From: Flavobacterium pokkalii
GTDB taxonomy: Bacteria > Bacteroidota > Bacteroidia > Flavobacteriales > Flavobacteriaceae
Assembly: GCF_014596575.1 (NCBI RefSeq)
Contig: NZ_NASZ01000018.1
Span: forward strand, 1 to 64,000
Length of the DNA: 64,000 nucleotides
Direction of reading: 5' to 3'
Shown: piece by piece, positions 44,205-54,401 of the stretch
Numbering within the stretch: position 1 is the stretch's first letter
Layout of the letters: the number at the start of each line of letters is the position of its first letter
Position numbers and translations under genes: made by a program
Notes under the pieces: generated by a model
Database searches by the model: none
Told to the model about the DNA's origin: nothing
What the model saw: only the letters and a program-made list of their open reading frames with translations

Positions 44205-46295
44205 TTACTTTATTTTCCAAACCAAAACAGCCGCTGTTTCTAACTCTTTTTGACCAATCAGAATTTTAGAATTTTCTGGAAGATTGATTATCCTTTTTTT
44301 ATCTGAATAATTCATGGCTATTCCAAAACCATCGCGATATTCTACTAATATCCCTTCTGGATATGATTCTGTGAAAATATTCGCCTTATTAAAAACACGT
44401 TTAAGAACATCGTATTCTAGCTCTCCTTTTTGTGTATCAACCCCTATATAAGTAACCCAACCTTTACCAATTGCTCGATGTACTACAGCAGGTCTATCAC
44501 TATAAAAATCGCCCTTATAATTAGCCCAAACTTCTGTTCCTTTAAATGGAGAAAGAATCTCTCCCCAACTTGACCAACTAAAAGATTTATCATCTAATTT
44601 AACTTCGTCTGGAACATCTCGTGGTAACAAATCATAAAATTTAATTTTACTTCCTATCAAATCATAAATAGGTTCTGCAAATTGTGCTTCCCACAAATGA
44701 CCTTGTTTATCTTGATGTCCTGTACGACAAGAAATCACAAGAATCCCGCCATTTTTGGCATAGTTAGTTAATTTTACAATTAAAGCCTTATCAATTTGTT
44801 GATAGGCTGGTACCACAAGTACTGGATATTGTGAAAAATCAACATCTTCTCTTATAAAATCAACCGGAGCACCAAATGATTTTAAAGCTCCATAATACTT
44901 TAATACATGAGATTCGGTATCCCATTCTGTAGTTTGTTTGTTTTGATTGATTGCTACCGTATTATCTGGATTGTATAAAACAGCGGTTTTACGTTTTAGA
45001 TAAAAATCAGGTATTACTGCGCCTGCATATTCTTTTCTCAACTTTTTAATTTCCTGTGCAAATTGCTGGTACTCTAATCCCCCGGGGGTAGGTGTTACAC
45101 CATCATAACTTAAGATACCATAATGATATTGTTCATACCCATAAATCGGAGCTCGAAATCTATAAGCACATTCAAATTTACTACCACCAGCAAAAACATT
45201 CCACAACCACAAACGAACCGCCCCAGGCAATGGTTGTGAATTAATTTTACCCCAATTTACCTGACCTGGTTGTAATTCCATAACACCGTAATCCTTAGAC
45301 ATAGGTCTAAAATAATCATTTGCCATAGCGATTCTAAGATAATCCCCTAGACGATATCCTTTTTTACCTACACCTTTACCTTCACCATATACCATATAGC
45401 GGGTATACGAAACAAAATCTAATTCTTTGCTTGCACCTATGTAACGAACATCATACATAGGTATGTAATTTGAAGTAATCCATTGGTTAGTTGAACATTC
45501 TTTAATTGTTCGAGCTTGATCATCTAAAAAAGTAGCTGTTTCATCATCGCAAAATCTTGTATGATCTAAAGTTTGATATAAATTGATTCCCCATTGTTTA
45601 TGATTAGGAAGATTAATTTGTTCAAAATCAGAATAAGTTCCACTCCAAAAATTCGTTCCCCAGGCAGTATTTAAAGCATCTATAGAGCCATATTTATTTT
45701 TAAGCCATTTTCTAAAACGAATTTGTGCGTCTTTACCATAATCCACATTACTTCTAGGTTCATTATCAAGTTGCCACCCAATTATTCGCTTGTCTTTACC
45801 ATAATGTTTAGCTAATTCAGCTATCATTTTTAAGGAATAGGAACGATAGTACTCATTGGAAAACGAAGCGTGTTGTCTGGAACCAAGATCCTCTACTGTA
45901 CCTTCATAATTAGTTTTTAAAACTTCTGGATGTGCTCTCACCAGCCAAACTGGTGGTGTAGCAGTAGACGTACATATAATCACCTTAAGATTATATTTAG
46001 CAGCCAATTCAACAGCTCTGTCCAACCATTTAAAATCATATACTCCTTCCTGAGGTTCTAATTGAGCCCATGCAAATTCAGCAAAATGGGTAAATTCAAA
46101 TCCCATTTCAGCCATTTTTTTAAAATCTCGTTCCCATTGAGTTTCGCTCCAATGTTCCGGATAATAATAAACCCCTATCTTACTTAAGTCTTTATCTAAA
46201 AAAAAGGATTGGGAGTTTTGTGCTTTACCAAAAAACGTTACGGAAAAAAACAATATAAAAGAAAAAGAAAAACTTAAAGTTGTATTCATATTCAT
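44205..46295 (-). CDS. GH42 beta-galactosidase
   Basis: This 696-residue secreted protein has a signal peptide (1 to about 25, ending GKAQ). The TIM barrel shows GWQLDNEPRSN near 172-182 (acid/base Glu) and VMELQPGQVNWG near 345 (nucleophile Glu). An A-domain and a beta-galactosidase trimerisation-like domain (ALKSFGAPVDFIRED near 475) follow. GH42 enzymes release terminal beta-galactose, here likely from galactan side chains of pectin. The gap to the SusD gene is 165 bp, including a hairpin-poor AT stretch. Confidence 0.93.
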   Translation of the reverse strand: MNMNTTLSFSFSFILFFSVTFFGKAQNSQSFFLDKDLSKIGVYYYPEHWSETQWERDFKKMAEMGFEFTHFAEFAWAQLEPQEGVYDFKWLDRAVELAAKYNLKVIICTSTATPPVWLVRAHPEVLKTNYEGTVEDLGSRQHASFSNEYYRSYSLKMIAELAKHYGKDKRIIGWQLDNEPRSNVDYGKDAQIRFRKWLKNKYGSIDALNTAWGTNFWSGTYSDFEQINLPNHKQWGINLYQTLDHTRFCDDETATFLDDQARTIKECSTNQWITSNYIPMYDVRYIGASKELDFVSYTRYMVYGEGKGVGKKGYRLGDYLRIAMANDYFRPMSKDYGVMELQPGQVNWGKINSQPLPGAVRLWLWNVFAGGSKFECAYRFRAPIYGYEQYHYGILSYDGVTPTPGGLEYQQFAQEIKKLRKEYAGAVIPDFYLKRKTAVLYNPDNTVAINQNKQTTEWDTESHVLKYYGALKSFGAPVDFIREDVDFSQYPVLVVPAYQQIDKALIVKLTNYAKNGGILVISCRTGHQDKQGHLWEAQFAEPIYDLIGSKIKFYDLLPRDVPDEVKLDDKSFSWSSWGEILSPFKGTEVWANYKGDFYSDRPAVVHRAIGKGWVTYIGVDTQKGELEYDVLKRVFNKANIFTESYPEGILVEYRDGFGIAMNYSDKKRIINLPENSKILIGQKELETAAVLVWKIK

Positions 46296-46460
46296 AATTA
46301 AAAAAATGTATTTATAAAAATCATTAATTCAAAATAATTTTATATAAAAAAATTAGGAGTTGTTCAACATAGGAACAACTCCCAATTCCCAAACACTAAC
46401 CATTAACCACTAATTATTCTTTTTTTTACTGTCATAAAAATAAAAACGAATGCCAGTATA

Positions 46461-48155
46461 TTATTTATATCCTAAATTTTGAGGAAACTCCCCAGAATCA
46501 TGATCTATAACCGATTGAGGTATCGGACGCAAAATATGAGTAGTTGTCATCTTATCTTCCATTTTTGCAAGATTATTATGTAATAAAGTACGTTCAATTA
46601 ATTTTCCTGTTCTTTTTAAATCAAACCATCTCTTATATTCTCCAGTCAATTCTCTTGCCCTTTCATCTAATATAAAATCTAAATCAACATCTGCACTAGT
46701 AATTTCAATAGCGGACTGATTTCCAGGTATAGCAGCTCTTCTTCTTACTGTATTAATTCTTTCTGCAGCTTTACTATCATCATCGCTCATATGATAAGCT
46801 TCAGCTGCAATTAAATAAAGCTCTGACAATCTGAACATAAAAATATCTCTAGTTCCTTTTCTATTGTTGTTATTACCATGAAAATCAGCATTAGGATCAA
46901 AAAACTTCCAAACCATAGGCCATTTGCCAGCTCCTCCAATATTATTAAAATCCTGTTTCCATGTATCATATTTATAAATATTAACATTTGGATTTGCAGC
47001 TTTAAGATCTATTTCATCTTGGGCTGTGAAATTTTCATCCCATTTAGGAAAATATACAATTAAATCACCTTTATTTATGCCTTTTGATGCATCATTGATA
47101 GTGGCATAAAATTCACTTTTAAATGTAGCATCATAACGACTATCAATTGAGGTGTCAAATAAAGAATACAAAAACTGTGTTGGCATAAACTGTTGCTCAT
47201 GATTATTATACGTTGTATTTAACCAATCAAATCCTGATTCATACAACCACAATTCCCATCCAAAAAGGACACTTTGACCATTTCCTCTAACACTTGTCCC
47301 TAATGAACCTGCATCATATTGAATCGAAAAAATTATTTCATTATTTTTCTCATTTCCTGGAGTAAACACTTCTTTAAATGTATTTAATAATGCATACTTC
47401 CCACTGTTAATTACTCCATCAGCTAAACTAGCCGCCATTGTAAAATCGCTAGAAGAGCCATACGACTTATACCCTCGTGTCAAATAAATTAGTGACAATA
47501 ATGAATTAACTGCTCCTTTGGTAACCTTTCCAAACTGTTCCGGTGTAGCTAGTACATCAACTTCTGACTCTTCCAATTCACTAATGATGAATTTATAAAT
47601 GTCTTCTTCAGGAATTCTATCAAAATGAGTTATAGCTCCATTAATTTCATCCTTAACTAAAGGCACATCACCAAATTGTTCAACTAATAGATAATAATTA
47701 TAGGCACGTATAAACTTTACCTCTGCTACAAGCTGCTTAATCTTATTTTCATTTAAACCATTTACATTTTTAGCTCTTGAAATTGCTGTGTTACACGTTT
47801 GAATAGCTTGATAACATCTATAATAAAAATCAGAAACATATTGATTTTGAGCATCTAAATTTCCATATTCATTTAATTCACTACTAAAAACATCTCTGTT
47901 TTCATAAGATCCTCCAATTAATACACTTTTACCCCTTGTATATATATCAACTCCAAGACAAAATAACCAGGGATCATCCACAAAATTATTTCTCAAAGTT
48001 GCATAAGACGCATTTACCAAGGATTGATAACCTTCACTAGTAGAAAAATAATTTTCTGCTGTAATGTTGCTTTTATTATCTTCAACCAAAAAATCTTCGC
48101 AAGAAAAATTTAATGATATAATTATAAATAACAGTATATATTTTAATGATTTCAT
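46461..48155 (-). CDS. SusD/RagB-family surface glycan-binding lipoprotein
   Basis: This 564-residue protein has a lipoprotein signal with the lipobox LNFSC (Cys19). It shows the SusD-family layout: an N-terminal NYFSTSEGYQSLVNASYATLR-like start, the QLVAEVKFIRAYNYYLLVEQFGDVPLV motif near 140-165, and a C-terminal LDERARELTGEYKRWFDLKRTGKL segment near 505-528. It sits on the outer-membrane surface and lids the SusC porin. It lies 12 bp after the SusC gene, as usual for the pair. Glycan specificity cannot be read from the sequence. Confidence 0.96.
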   Translation of the reverse strand: MKSLKYILLFIIISLNFSCEDFLVEDNKSNITAENYFSTSEGYQSLVNASYATLRNNFVDDPWLFCLGVDIYTRGKSVLIGGSYENRDVFSSELNEYGNLDAQNQYVSDFYYRCYQAIQTCNTAISRAKNVNGLNENKIKQLVAEVKFIRAYNYYLLVEQFGDVPLVKDEINGAITHFDRIPEEDIYKFIISELEESEVDVLATPEQFGKVTKGAVNSLLSLIYLTRGYKSYGSSSDFTMAASLADGVINSGKYALLNTFKEVFTPGNEKNNEIIFSIQYDAGSLGTSVRGNGQSVLFGWELWLYESGFDWLNTTYNNHEQQFMPTQFLYSLFDTSIDSRYDATFKSEFYATINDASKGINKGDLIVYFPKWDENFTAQDEIDLKAANPNVNIYKYDTWKQDFNNIGGAGKWPMVWKFFDPNADFHGNNNNRKGTRDIFMFRLSELYLIAAEAYHMSDDDSKAAERINTVRRRAAIPGNQSAIEITSADVDLDFILDERARELTGEYKRWFDLKRTGKLIERTLLHNNLAKMEDKMTTTHILRPIPQSVIDHDSGEFPQNLGYK

Positions 48156-48167
48156 AAACTATATAAA

Positions 48168-51100
48168 TTAAAATTCTAAATTAAGTCCAACTAAATAAGA
48201 AGCATATCCTGTTGCTTCACCCCAAGTATTCTGTTGCCCCCATTCTGGATCAAATCCAGGATATTTTGTAAAAATAAAAGGGTTCGTTGCTGTTGTATAA
48301 ACTCTTAAACGATTAATTTTTAAACTTTCAAGAGCTTTTTTAGGCAAATTATATCCAAGTGATATGTTACCAATCCTTACAAAAGAAACATCTCTATATT
48401 GGTAGCTATTAAAATATTTACCTTTATTACCAGGCATTGGATATTTGTTTGTTGGATTATTAGCAGTCCAATAATTTACATTCAAATTATTATAATCTCC
48501 TTCAAGAGCCATAAATGAAGAGACAAAAGTACTTGAAAGTTGCTGTCCCTGACGGGTATAAACATAAACTGAAAAATCCCAATCTTTAAACTTAAAATTA
48601 TTAGTAATACTTCCTGTCCACTTTGGAGTTCGTTGACCTATAATCTTTCTATCATTAGCATCTATAACTTTATCATTATTTAAATCTTTTACCTTTATTT
48701 GTCCAGGTGTTTGACCATATTGTGCAGCTAAATCAGCTTCATTAAGTTGCCAAATACCATCGAATACATAATCATAATTTACCTGAATTGGTTTACCTAT
48801 AAACCATCTATTCCCTATATCATCTTTTTTTTCACCATATAACTCAACAATTTCATTCTTGTTAGTGTCAAAAACAATGCTTGTTTCCCATGTGAAATTT
48901 TTATTTTCAATATTAACGGTATTTATTCCTAATTCTATTCCTGAATTTCTTACCCATCCAACATTATCCCATATGCTTCCCCAACCTGTTGTTTCTGGTA
49001 ATTGTCTACGCATTATTAAATCTTTAGCATCACGTCTATATATATCTAATGTACCATTTATTCTATGATCAAATAATCCATAATCAATCCCAAAATTTAA
49101 TTCAGTTGTCTTTTCCCAAGTCAAATTATAATTAGACAAGCCACTTTTATAATAAGCTGTACTAACTGTTCCTCCAAAATCATAATCTTTCGGAGAGATG
49201 TTTGATTGTGTACCATATATATCAACTGCATCATTACCTGTTACACCATAACTCAATCTTGCTTTCAAATTATTTACAAATTGCAAATTACTCATGAAAC
49301 TTTCATCAGAAATATTCCAGGCAAATGCAGCTGAAGGGAAAAAAGCCCATTTATTTCCTTCAGCTAACCTTGAAGATCCATCGTATCTACCACTAGCAGA
49401 AAATAAATATTTACCTTTATAATCGTAGTTGAATCTTCCTAAAAAGGAAAGAAGACTTCTTTGCTTGTAATCGGTAGAAGATTGAACAATATTTGCTTTT
49501 GTCACAGCATCTAAGTTATACCATTTACTATTAAAAGGTAAACCTTTTGCTTCTTGAAATGTAGTCTCCCATTGTTCATATTGTGCACTTTGAACTGCGG
49601 TAAAACCAATTCTATGATCACCCAAACTCTTTTTATATGTTAATTGATTATCAAAAACATACCCTAATTGATCATTAACACCATAACCAGCCCAAGTGTT
49701 AGCAATCAAACCTCCTGCAGCTTTACTATACTGCCCAATTGAATAACCTGATCTTTCATTTACCATTTGTGGAGAAATTTGAGTACGTAAGGTAAACTCT
49801 TCACTAGGCTTGAATTGAAGATAAAAATTACCAAATACCCTGTAGCGTTTTACTTGTCTGTTTTCACCATCGTCTTTATTTTCAAATAGAGGATTGATAA
49901 CTCCATTATTTCGATATGATCTAAATCTTAAACTTCCATCTTCGTTATAAGGTACACCTACAGCTGGCATTCTATATGTAGATCTGATTGCTTCATAACT
50001 ACCGATATTTTGTAAACTATATATCGCATATAAATTTCCTCCTGCTTCCCATTTATCAGAAAATTTTCTATCTATATTCAATCTAACGTTATAACGATTG
50101 TAATCCTGTCCTTTCACAGTCCCCTCTTCTCTTAATTGCCCCATACTTACGGCAAAAGTTCCTTTAGAATCACCACCGCTTGCTGTAATAGTATTACTTG
50201 ATTGAATACCATCTCTTAACATTAGTTTCTGCCAGTTAGTATATTTTTTATTATCGATAATATCCCACTCTTCTGAAGTAAAAAAATCAGCATTTGAACG
50301 ATCAGTACTCTTTCCTAAGTTTGTGAACAAATCTGTTCTCCATCTAACATATTCATCTCCATTCATCATATCCGGTAAATTATTTGGTGTTCTAACACCA
50401 TAATAACTATCATACTTAATCGTAAATTTTCCTGAGGAACCTTTTTTAGTTGTAACTATGACAACACCATTTGCTCCTCTTGATCCATAAATAGCAGTTG
50501 CAGAAGCATCTTTTAATACATCAATACTTGCAATATCATTAGGGTTCAAATCTGTCAATCCTTCTGTAGTCGGAATTCCATCAACTACATAAAGAGGCGT
50601 GTTAGTATTATTAATTGAACTCAATCCTCTTACTGATATACTAAAACCACTTCCGGGTCTTCCTACGTTTTTTTGAACGTTAACCCCAGCCATCCTACCT
50701 TGCATAGCTCCTGCTACATCAGGTATTGTAGTTTTTGTTATAGTTTCAGAATTTAATGAAGTTACTGAACCTGTAACATCTTTTTTCTTTACTGCACCAT
50801 AACCTATCACTACTACTTCATCCAATCCCGAAACATCGGGCAGCAATTTAATAGTAAATGTAGTCTGATCCTTAACAAAGATTTCACTTGGTTTATAACC
50901 AATATAGGAAACAACGATAACTGCATTATTAGAAACTTTAAATTTAAAATTACCATCAAAATCAGTGCTTGTTGCATTAGTAGTCCCTTTTTCTAAAATA
51001 GAAGCTCCTGGCAAAGGCATACCATTTTCATCTACAACTTTACCAGAAATCATTGATTGTAGTGTTTTACTACTGAGGTTTTCATTTAAAAGTTTATCTT

Positions 51101-51458
51101 TTACTATTACAGCATTATTATCTGTTATTGTAATATCAAAATTGCCATTAGCTATAGCTTTGCTTAATAGTCTATTGATATTCTCTGTGCCTTTTTTTAC
51201 CTTTATATTTGGCATATTTTTAAACAAACCCTCTTCATAAAAGAATTTATAATTTGTCTGATCCATTATTAATTCAAAGACCTGGTCAACAGTCAATATT
51301 TTGTCTTCTTCTATTTTAACCTTTGCATTTTGAGAAATCAGATTAATAGGAGAAAAAGCAAAAATGGTTGTACAACATAATAAAATATATGTTTTCATGA
51401 TAAGCATTAATAGTCGCTTTCTGGAGAGAAAAAACGTATTAGTTAATTTTATTTCCAT
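48168..51458 (-). CDS. SusC/RagA-family TonB-dependent receptor with N-terminal STN domain
   Basis: The 1096-residue outer-membrane protein begins with a signal sequence (about 20-42). It has an STN domain (TVDQVFELIMDQTNYKFFYEE near 57-77) and a carboxypeptidase-regulatory-like beta domain (SGKVVDENGMPLPGASI near 138). The plug then has the SusC signature DEVVVIGYGAVKKKDVTGSV near 214, before a 22-strand-type barrel. The STN domain is the part that contacts FecR-type anti-sigma factors, matching the fecR/ECF genes upstream. It imports oligosaccharides with SusD. The 151-bp upstream gap carries a C-rich tract that is a candidate ECF promoter region. Confidence 0.96.
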   Translation of the reverse strand: MEIKLTNTFFLSRKRLLMLIMKTYILLCCTTIFAFSPINLISQNAKVKIEEDKILTVDQVFELIMDQTNYKFFYEEGLFKNMPNIKVKKGTENINRLLSKAIANGNFDITITDNNAVIVKDKLLNENLSSKTLQSMISGKVVDENGMPLPGASILEKGTTNATSTDFDGNFKFKVSNNAVIVVSYIGYKPSEIFVKDQTTFTIKLLPDVSGLDEVVVIGYGAVKKKDVTGSVTSLNSETITKTTIPDVAGAMQGRMAGVNVQKNVGRPGSGFSISVRGLSSINNTNTPLYVVDGIPTTEGLTDLNPNDIASIDVLKDASATAIYGSRGANGVVIVTTKKGSSGKFTIKYDSYYGVRTPNNLPDMMNGDEYVRWRTDLFTNLGKSTDRSNADFFTSEEWDIIDNKKYTNWQKLMLRDGIQSSNTITASGGDSKGTFAVSMGQLREEGTVKGQDYNRYNVRLNIDRKFSDKWEAGGNLYAIYSLQNIGSYEAIRSTYRMPAVGVPYNEDGSLRFRSYRNNGVINPLFENKDDGENRQVKRYRVFGNFYLQFKPSEEFTLRTQISPQMVNERSGYSIGQYSKAAGGLIANTWAGYGVNDQLGYVFDNQLTYKKSLGDHRIGFTAVQSAQYEQWETTFQEAKGLPFNSKWYNLDAVTKANIVQSSTDYKQRSLLSFLGRFNYDYKGKYLFSASGRYDGSSRLAEGNKWAFFPSAAFAWNISDESFMSNLQFVNNLKARLSYGVTGNDAVDIYGTQSNISPKDYDFGGTVSTAYYKSGLSNYNLTWEKTTELNFGIDYGLFDHRINGTLDIYRRDAKDLIMRRQLPETTGWGSIWDNVGWVRNSGIELGINTVNIENKNFTWETSIVFDTNKNEIVELYGEKKDDIGNRWFIGKPIQVNYDYVFDGIWQLNEADLAAQYGQTPGQIKVKDLNNDKVIDANDRKIIGQRTPKWTGSITNNFKFKDWDFSVYVYTRQGQQLSSTFVSSFMALEGDYNNLNVNYWTANNPTNKYPMPGNKGKYFNSYQYRDVSFVRIGNISLGYNLPKKALESLKINRLRVYTTATNPFIFTKYPGFDPEWGQQNTWGEATGYASYLVGLNLEF

Positions 51459-51516
51459 AAATTTGTGCGTTATTGGTTAGTTAATAATTTAAAAATTAAT
51501 TAATTGATACTGATAC

Positions 51517-51540
51517 ATTGAGGATAGGGGGTTATACTTT
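51517..51540 (-). promoter_or_regulatory. Candidate ECF-sigma promoter region of the SusC operon
   Basis: The SusC leader carries a CCCCCTATCCTC tract on the minus strand, the only GC-rich string in an otherwise AT-rich gap between FecR and SusC. It lies 60-80 bp before the SusC start. The link to the ECF factor is inference. Confidence 0.3.
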
Positions 51541-51609
51541 GGCGAGTTGAACTTTATCCTCTTTTTTTTATTTTTCATCTATTTCATTGGCTATTTCTTT
51601 TTTAGTTAT

Positions 51610-52782
51610 TTATTTAAGTATAATGGTTTTTCCTTTTATTTGATAATTATTAACGGAATAAGACTTCATAATTAACAATATCTCTTCAATACTTTGATTT
51701 TTATTCAACGTTCCTCTAAACTTAACCTGTTCTAAATTTTTATCTTCAAAAACTACCTCAACATCATACCATCTGGAAATTACTTTCATAATTTCCTTCA
51801 AGGTTTTTCCTTTAAAACTAAAAATACCGTCTTTCCATGAAACTTCTCCATAAACGTTAACTTCTGAAATACTTAAATCATAAGTTTTAAGATTTAAATT
51901 CGACTGCTCTGAAGGTCTTAATATATCTTTTGATTTTTCTGTTTTGATTGAAACTTTACCCTCAACTAAAGTGGTATATATATTAGATTCATCCTTATAA
52001 GCTTTCACATTAAATTCTGTCCCTAAAACTTCTATTTCTTGAGACTTATTTAATACTTTAAATTTGGAACCTTTATGATTGGTACTTGGAGACACATCAA
52101 AATAAGCTTCCCCATAAACTAATTCCACTTTACGATTTTCTCCTTCCACAAATGAAACTGGAAACTTTAACTGAGTTTCTGAATTCAACCATACTTCTGT
52201 ACCATCTGCTAAAACTAAATGAAACTGTCCTCCTCTTGGTATGGTCAAATAATTAAACAAGACCGTTTCATCTGTTTTGCTTTTTTGATTATAAACTATC
52301 TCTTCTCCATTGCTTTTTGCATTTTGAGTTTGATAAGAACTACCTTTTTCCAAAGTAACAACTGAACCATCGGCTAATGTTAATGTTGCTTTATTTGAGC
52401 CTGGAATAATCACATTATTTACGTTAACTAATTTTGGAACTCTATCATATTTATTTTGAAATAAATTGGTTTTAAAAACATAAGTTAATCCAAGAGCTAA
52501 AATTAAAATTGCTGCAGCAGTATACTTTAACCACAATTTATTATTCAAAACAAATAGCGATTTATTATTTTGTTTCTGAATTTTTAATTCAATGGTTTTC
52601 CATGCTTTAATTTTATCATTCTTTGAATACATCTCTAAGTCATCAATTAGTTTACTAATCTTTATTTTTTTAGAAAACGGATATTTTTCATATAAACTTT
52701 CCAATTCCGACTTCTCAGAATCTGATAAAATTTTAAGCACCTTTTTTATTTTTAGATTCGCTATAGAAAAAATATCTTTCAT
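51610..52782 (-). CDS. FecR-family anti-sigma factor
   Basis: This 390-residue protein has an N-terminal cytoplasmic region (about 1-80), a single membrane segment (LKYTAAAILILALGLTYVF near 85-103) and a periplasmic FecR domain (IPRGGQFHLVLADGTEVWLNSETQLKFPVSF near 185-215, then VEVLGTEFNVKAY). The C-terminal DUF4974-like domain (about 315-390) ends GKTIILK. It holds the ECF factor inactive until SusC signals through its STN domain. It is transcribed with the sigma gene (184-bp gap) and followed by SusC, the standard order for this regulatory circuit. Confidence 0.95.
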   Translation of the reverse strand: MKDIFSIANLKIKKVLKILSDSEKSELESLYEKYPFSKKIKISKLIDDLEMYSKNDKIKAWKTIELKIQKQNNKSLFVLNNKLWLKYTAAAILILALGLTYVFKTNLFQNKYDRVPKLVNVNNVIIPGSNKATLTLADGSVVTLEKGSSYQTQNAKSNGEEIVYNQKSKTDETVLFNYLTIPRGGQFHLVLADGTEVWLNSETQLKFPVSFVEGENRKVELVYGEAYFDVSPSTNHKGSKFKVLNKSQEIEVLGTEFNVKAYKDESNIYTTLVEGKVSIKTEKSKDILRPSEQSNLNLKTYDLSISEVNVYGEVSWKDGIFSFKGKTLKEIMKVISRWYDVEVVFEDKNLEQVKFRGTLNKNQSIEEILLIMKSYSVNNYQIKGKTIILK

Positions 52783-52966
52783 TCTTTTTAGTATATATTA
52801 TAAGAACGACTAGGTTTTAATTAAGTACTATTATTTTTTTTGATTTTTTTTTAAAAATTCAAAAAAATAAGCAAAATAAAATACACAAACCATAATATTA
52901 CCCACCACAAGTAGATAATATAATTTTAAAAAACATAGGCGATTAAGGGAAACTATTATTGGTCTG

Positions 52967-53506
52967 TTATACCAGCAAAAAATAAATAATTGTATCAAAT
53001 TCCAGAAACTGGTCTCTTAGTATTTTATAAGATTGAGATTTTAAAGTTTTTACAGTCTGAAGTTTAATTTCAAGGCAATCAGCAATTTCATTATTTTTAA
53101 ATCCTTTTAAACTCAATTTAATGATTTCTTTTTTTCTGTCTGGAAGTAATTCAATCGCATCATGTAATTTACGAACAATTTCTTCTTTCAAAATTTCTTC
53201 TAAAAACAAATCATCATCTTCAATTGATTTCACAATATTTTCAGCATATTTATCTTTTACTTTATTATGCTTAATAACATCATAACATTTGTTACGAACT
53301 GATTTATATAAAAAAATCTTTAACGAAATTTCATCAGGAAAAATATTTTCTTTTTCCCATAAACTCACAAAAACATCCTGAACTAAATCTTGACACTCAT
53401 CATTTAAACCCAAAAAACGATTAGCATATTTAACGAGTGCATCATAATACTCATCAAACATTTTTCTCAAATCACTTTTAGTGATAAAATTCTTTTCGGC
53501 TATCAA
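52967..53506 (-). CDS. ECF-family RNA polymerase sigma factor (Bacteroidota FecI-like)
   Basis: The 179-residue protein has region 2 (FDEYYDALVKYANRFLGLNDECQDLVQDVFVSLWEK near 17-52) and region 4 (ELLPDRKKEIIKLSLKGFKNNEIADCLEIKLQTVKTLKSQSYKILR near 118-163), the standard ECF layout. It directs transcription of the SusC operon after release from the FecR anti-sigma. The reading frame opens with TTG at 53506; an ATG at 53461 would give 164 residues but removes part of region 1.2/2, so TTG is slightly preferred. It is the first gene of the locus. Confidence 0.9.
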   Translation of the reverse strand: MIAEKNFITKSDLRKMFDEYYDALVKYANRFLGLNDECQDLVQDVFVSLWEKENIFPDEISLKIFLYKSVRNKCYDVIKHNKVKDKYAENIVKSIEDDDLFLEEILKEEIVRKLHDAIELLPDRKKEIIKLSLKGFKNNEIADCLEIKLQTVKTLKSQSYKILRDQFLEFDTIIYFLLV

Positions 53507-53658
53507 GATTTAATATTTTGCTTCTGAATTAATAATTACAAATATATAAATATAACCCATTTTGACTAACTAACTACTATATTATTATTAAAGCAAGCTC
53601 TAACAGCTTCATTTTTCACCCTTTATATATTAACTTACTTTTTAAAAACTCAAAACAG

Positions 53659-53687
53659 CTACATCAAAAGTAGATTGAGCTACATTT
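53659..53687 (+). promoter_or_regulatory. 21-bp-period direct repeat before the AraC-linked operon
   Basis: AGCTACAT occurs at 53659-53666 and again at 53680-53687, 21 bp apart (two helical turns). It ends 17 bp before a -7-like GAACTTTG (53705-53712). The spacing is that of AraC-family half-sites, and an AraC gene is third in the operon that follows. Confidence 0.55.
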
Positions 53688-53740
53688 AATATATTTTAAG
53701 ATATGAACTTTGCGGTATAACTAAAATAAAAGAATTAATT

Positions 53741-54340
53741 ATGAAAGTGCTGCAAATTAAAACAAGTCTTAACGGAGACAATTCAATGAGTAATAAATTA
53801 TCAAATGCAATTGTTGATGAGATAAAAAAGAAACACTCCTCAGTGCAATTAACCGAAAGAAATCTGGCAAAAAAAAACTTACCTCATTTTTCACTCCAAC
53901 ATTTTGAAGCATTCTCAAATAACCCTGAAATGGATGTTCAAGAAAAAGAAAAGATAATTAAAATTTCTGATGAGCTTATAAATGAAATTGAACAGGCAGA
54001 AATTATTGTAATTGGAGTACCTGTATATAATTTAACAATCCCATCTACTTTAAAGTCTTGGATTGACTTTATAACTAGAGCTCAAAAAACATTTAGATAC
54101 ACTACTGAAGGACCAATTGGTTTAATTACAGATAAAAAAGTTTATATAGCTATCTCTTCTGGTGGAATTTATTCAGATGGATCAAGAAAATCACAGGATT
54201 TTACAGAACCTTATTTGAGAACTATATTAGGTTTTTTAGGAATTAATGATATTACAACCATAAGAGTTGAAGGTTTGTCCATACCTGATATCAATGATAC
54301 TGCATTTAGTAAAGCCTTACAAAGAATAGAAATAGATTGA
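53741..54340 (+). CDS. FMN-dependent NADH-azoreductase (AzoR family)
   Basis: This 199-residue flavodoxin-like protein begins with MKVLQIKTSLNGDNSMSNKL. It carries IGVPVYNLTIPSTLKSWIDFITRAQKTFRYTTEGPIGL near 90-127, the AzoR-family FMN and dimer-interface region. These enzymes reduce quinones and azo compounds with NADH via FMN, and often protect against thiol or quinone stress. It is the first gene of an operon with an MDR oxidoreductase and an AraC regulator (61 and 8 bp apart). A 21-bp direct repeat lies upstream. Confidence 0.92.
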   Translation: MKVLQIKTSLNGDNSMSNKLSNAIVDEIKKKHSSVQLTERNLAKKNLPHFSLQHFEAFSNNPEMDVQEKEKIIKISDELINEIEQAEIIVIGVPVYNLTIPSTLKSWIDFITRAQKTFRYTTEGPIGLITDKKVYIAISSGGIYSDGSRKSQDFTEPYLRTILGFLGINDITTIRVEGLSIPDINDTAFSKALQRIEID

Positions 54341-54401
54341 GAAATATAATGTAAATAACCGATTAGACAATCAATATTTAGAAATTTAAAAAAAAAGACA
54401 A

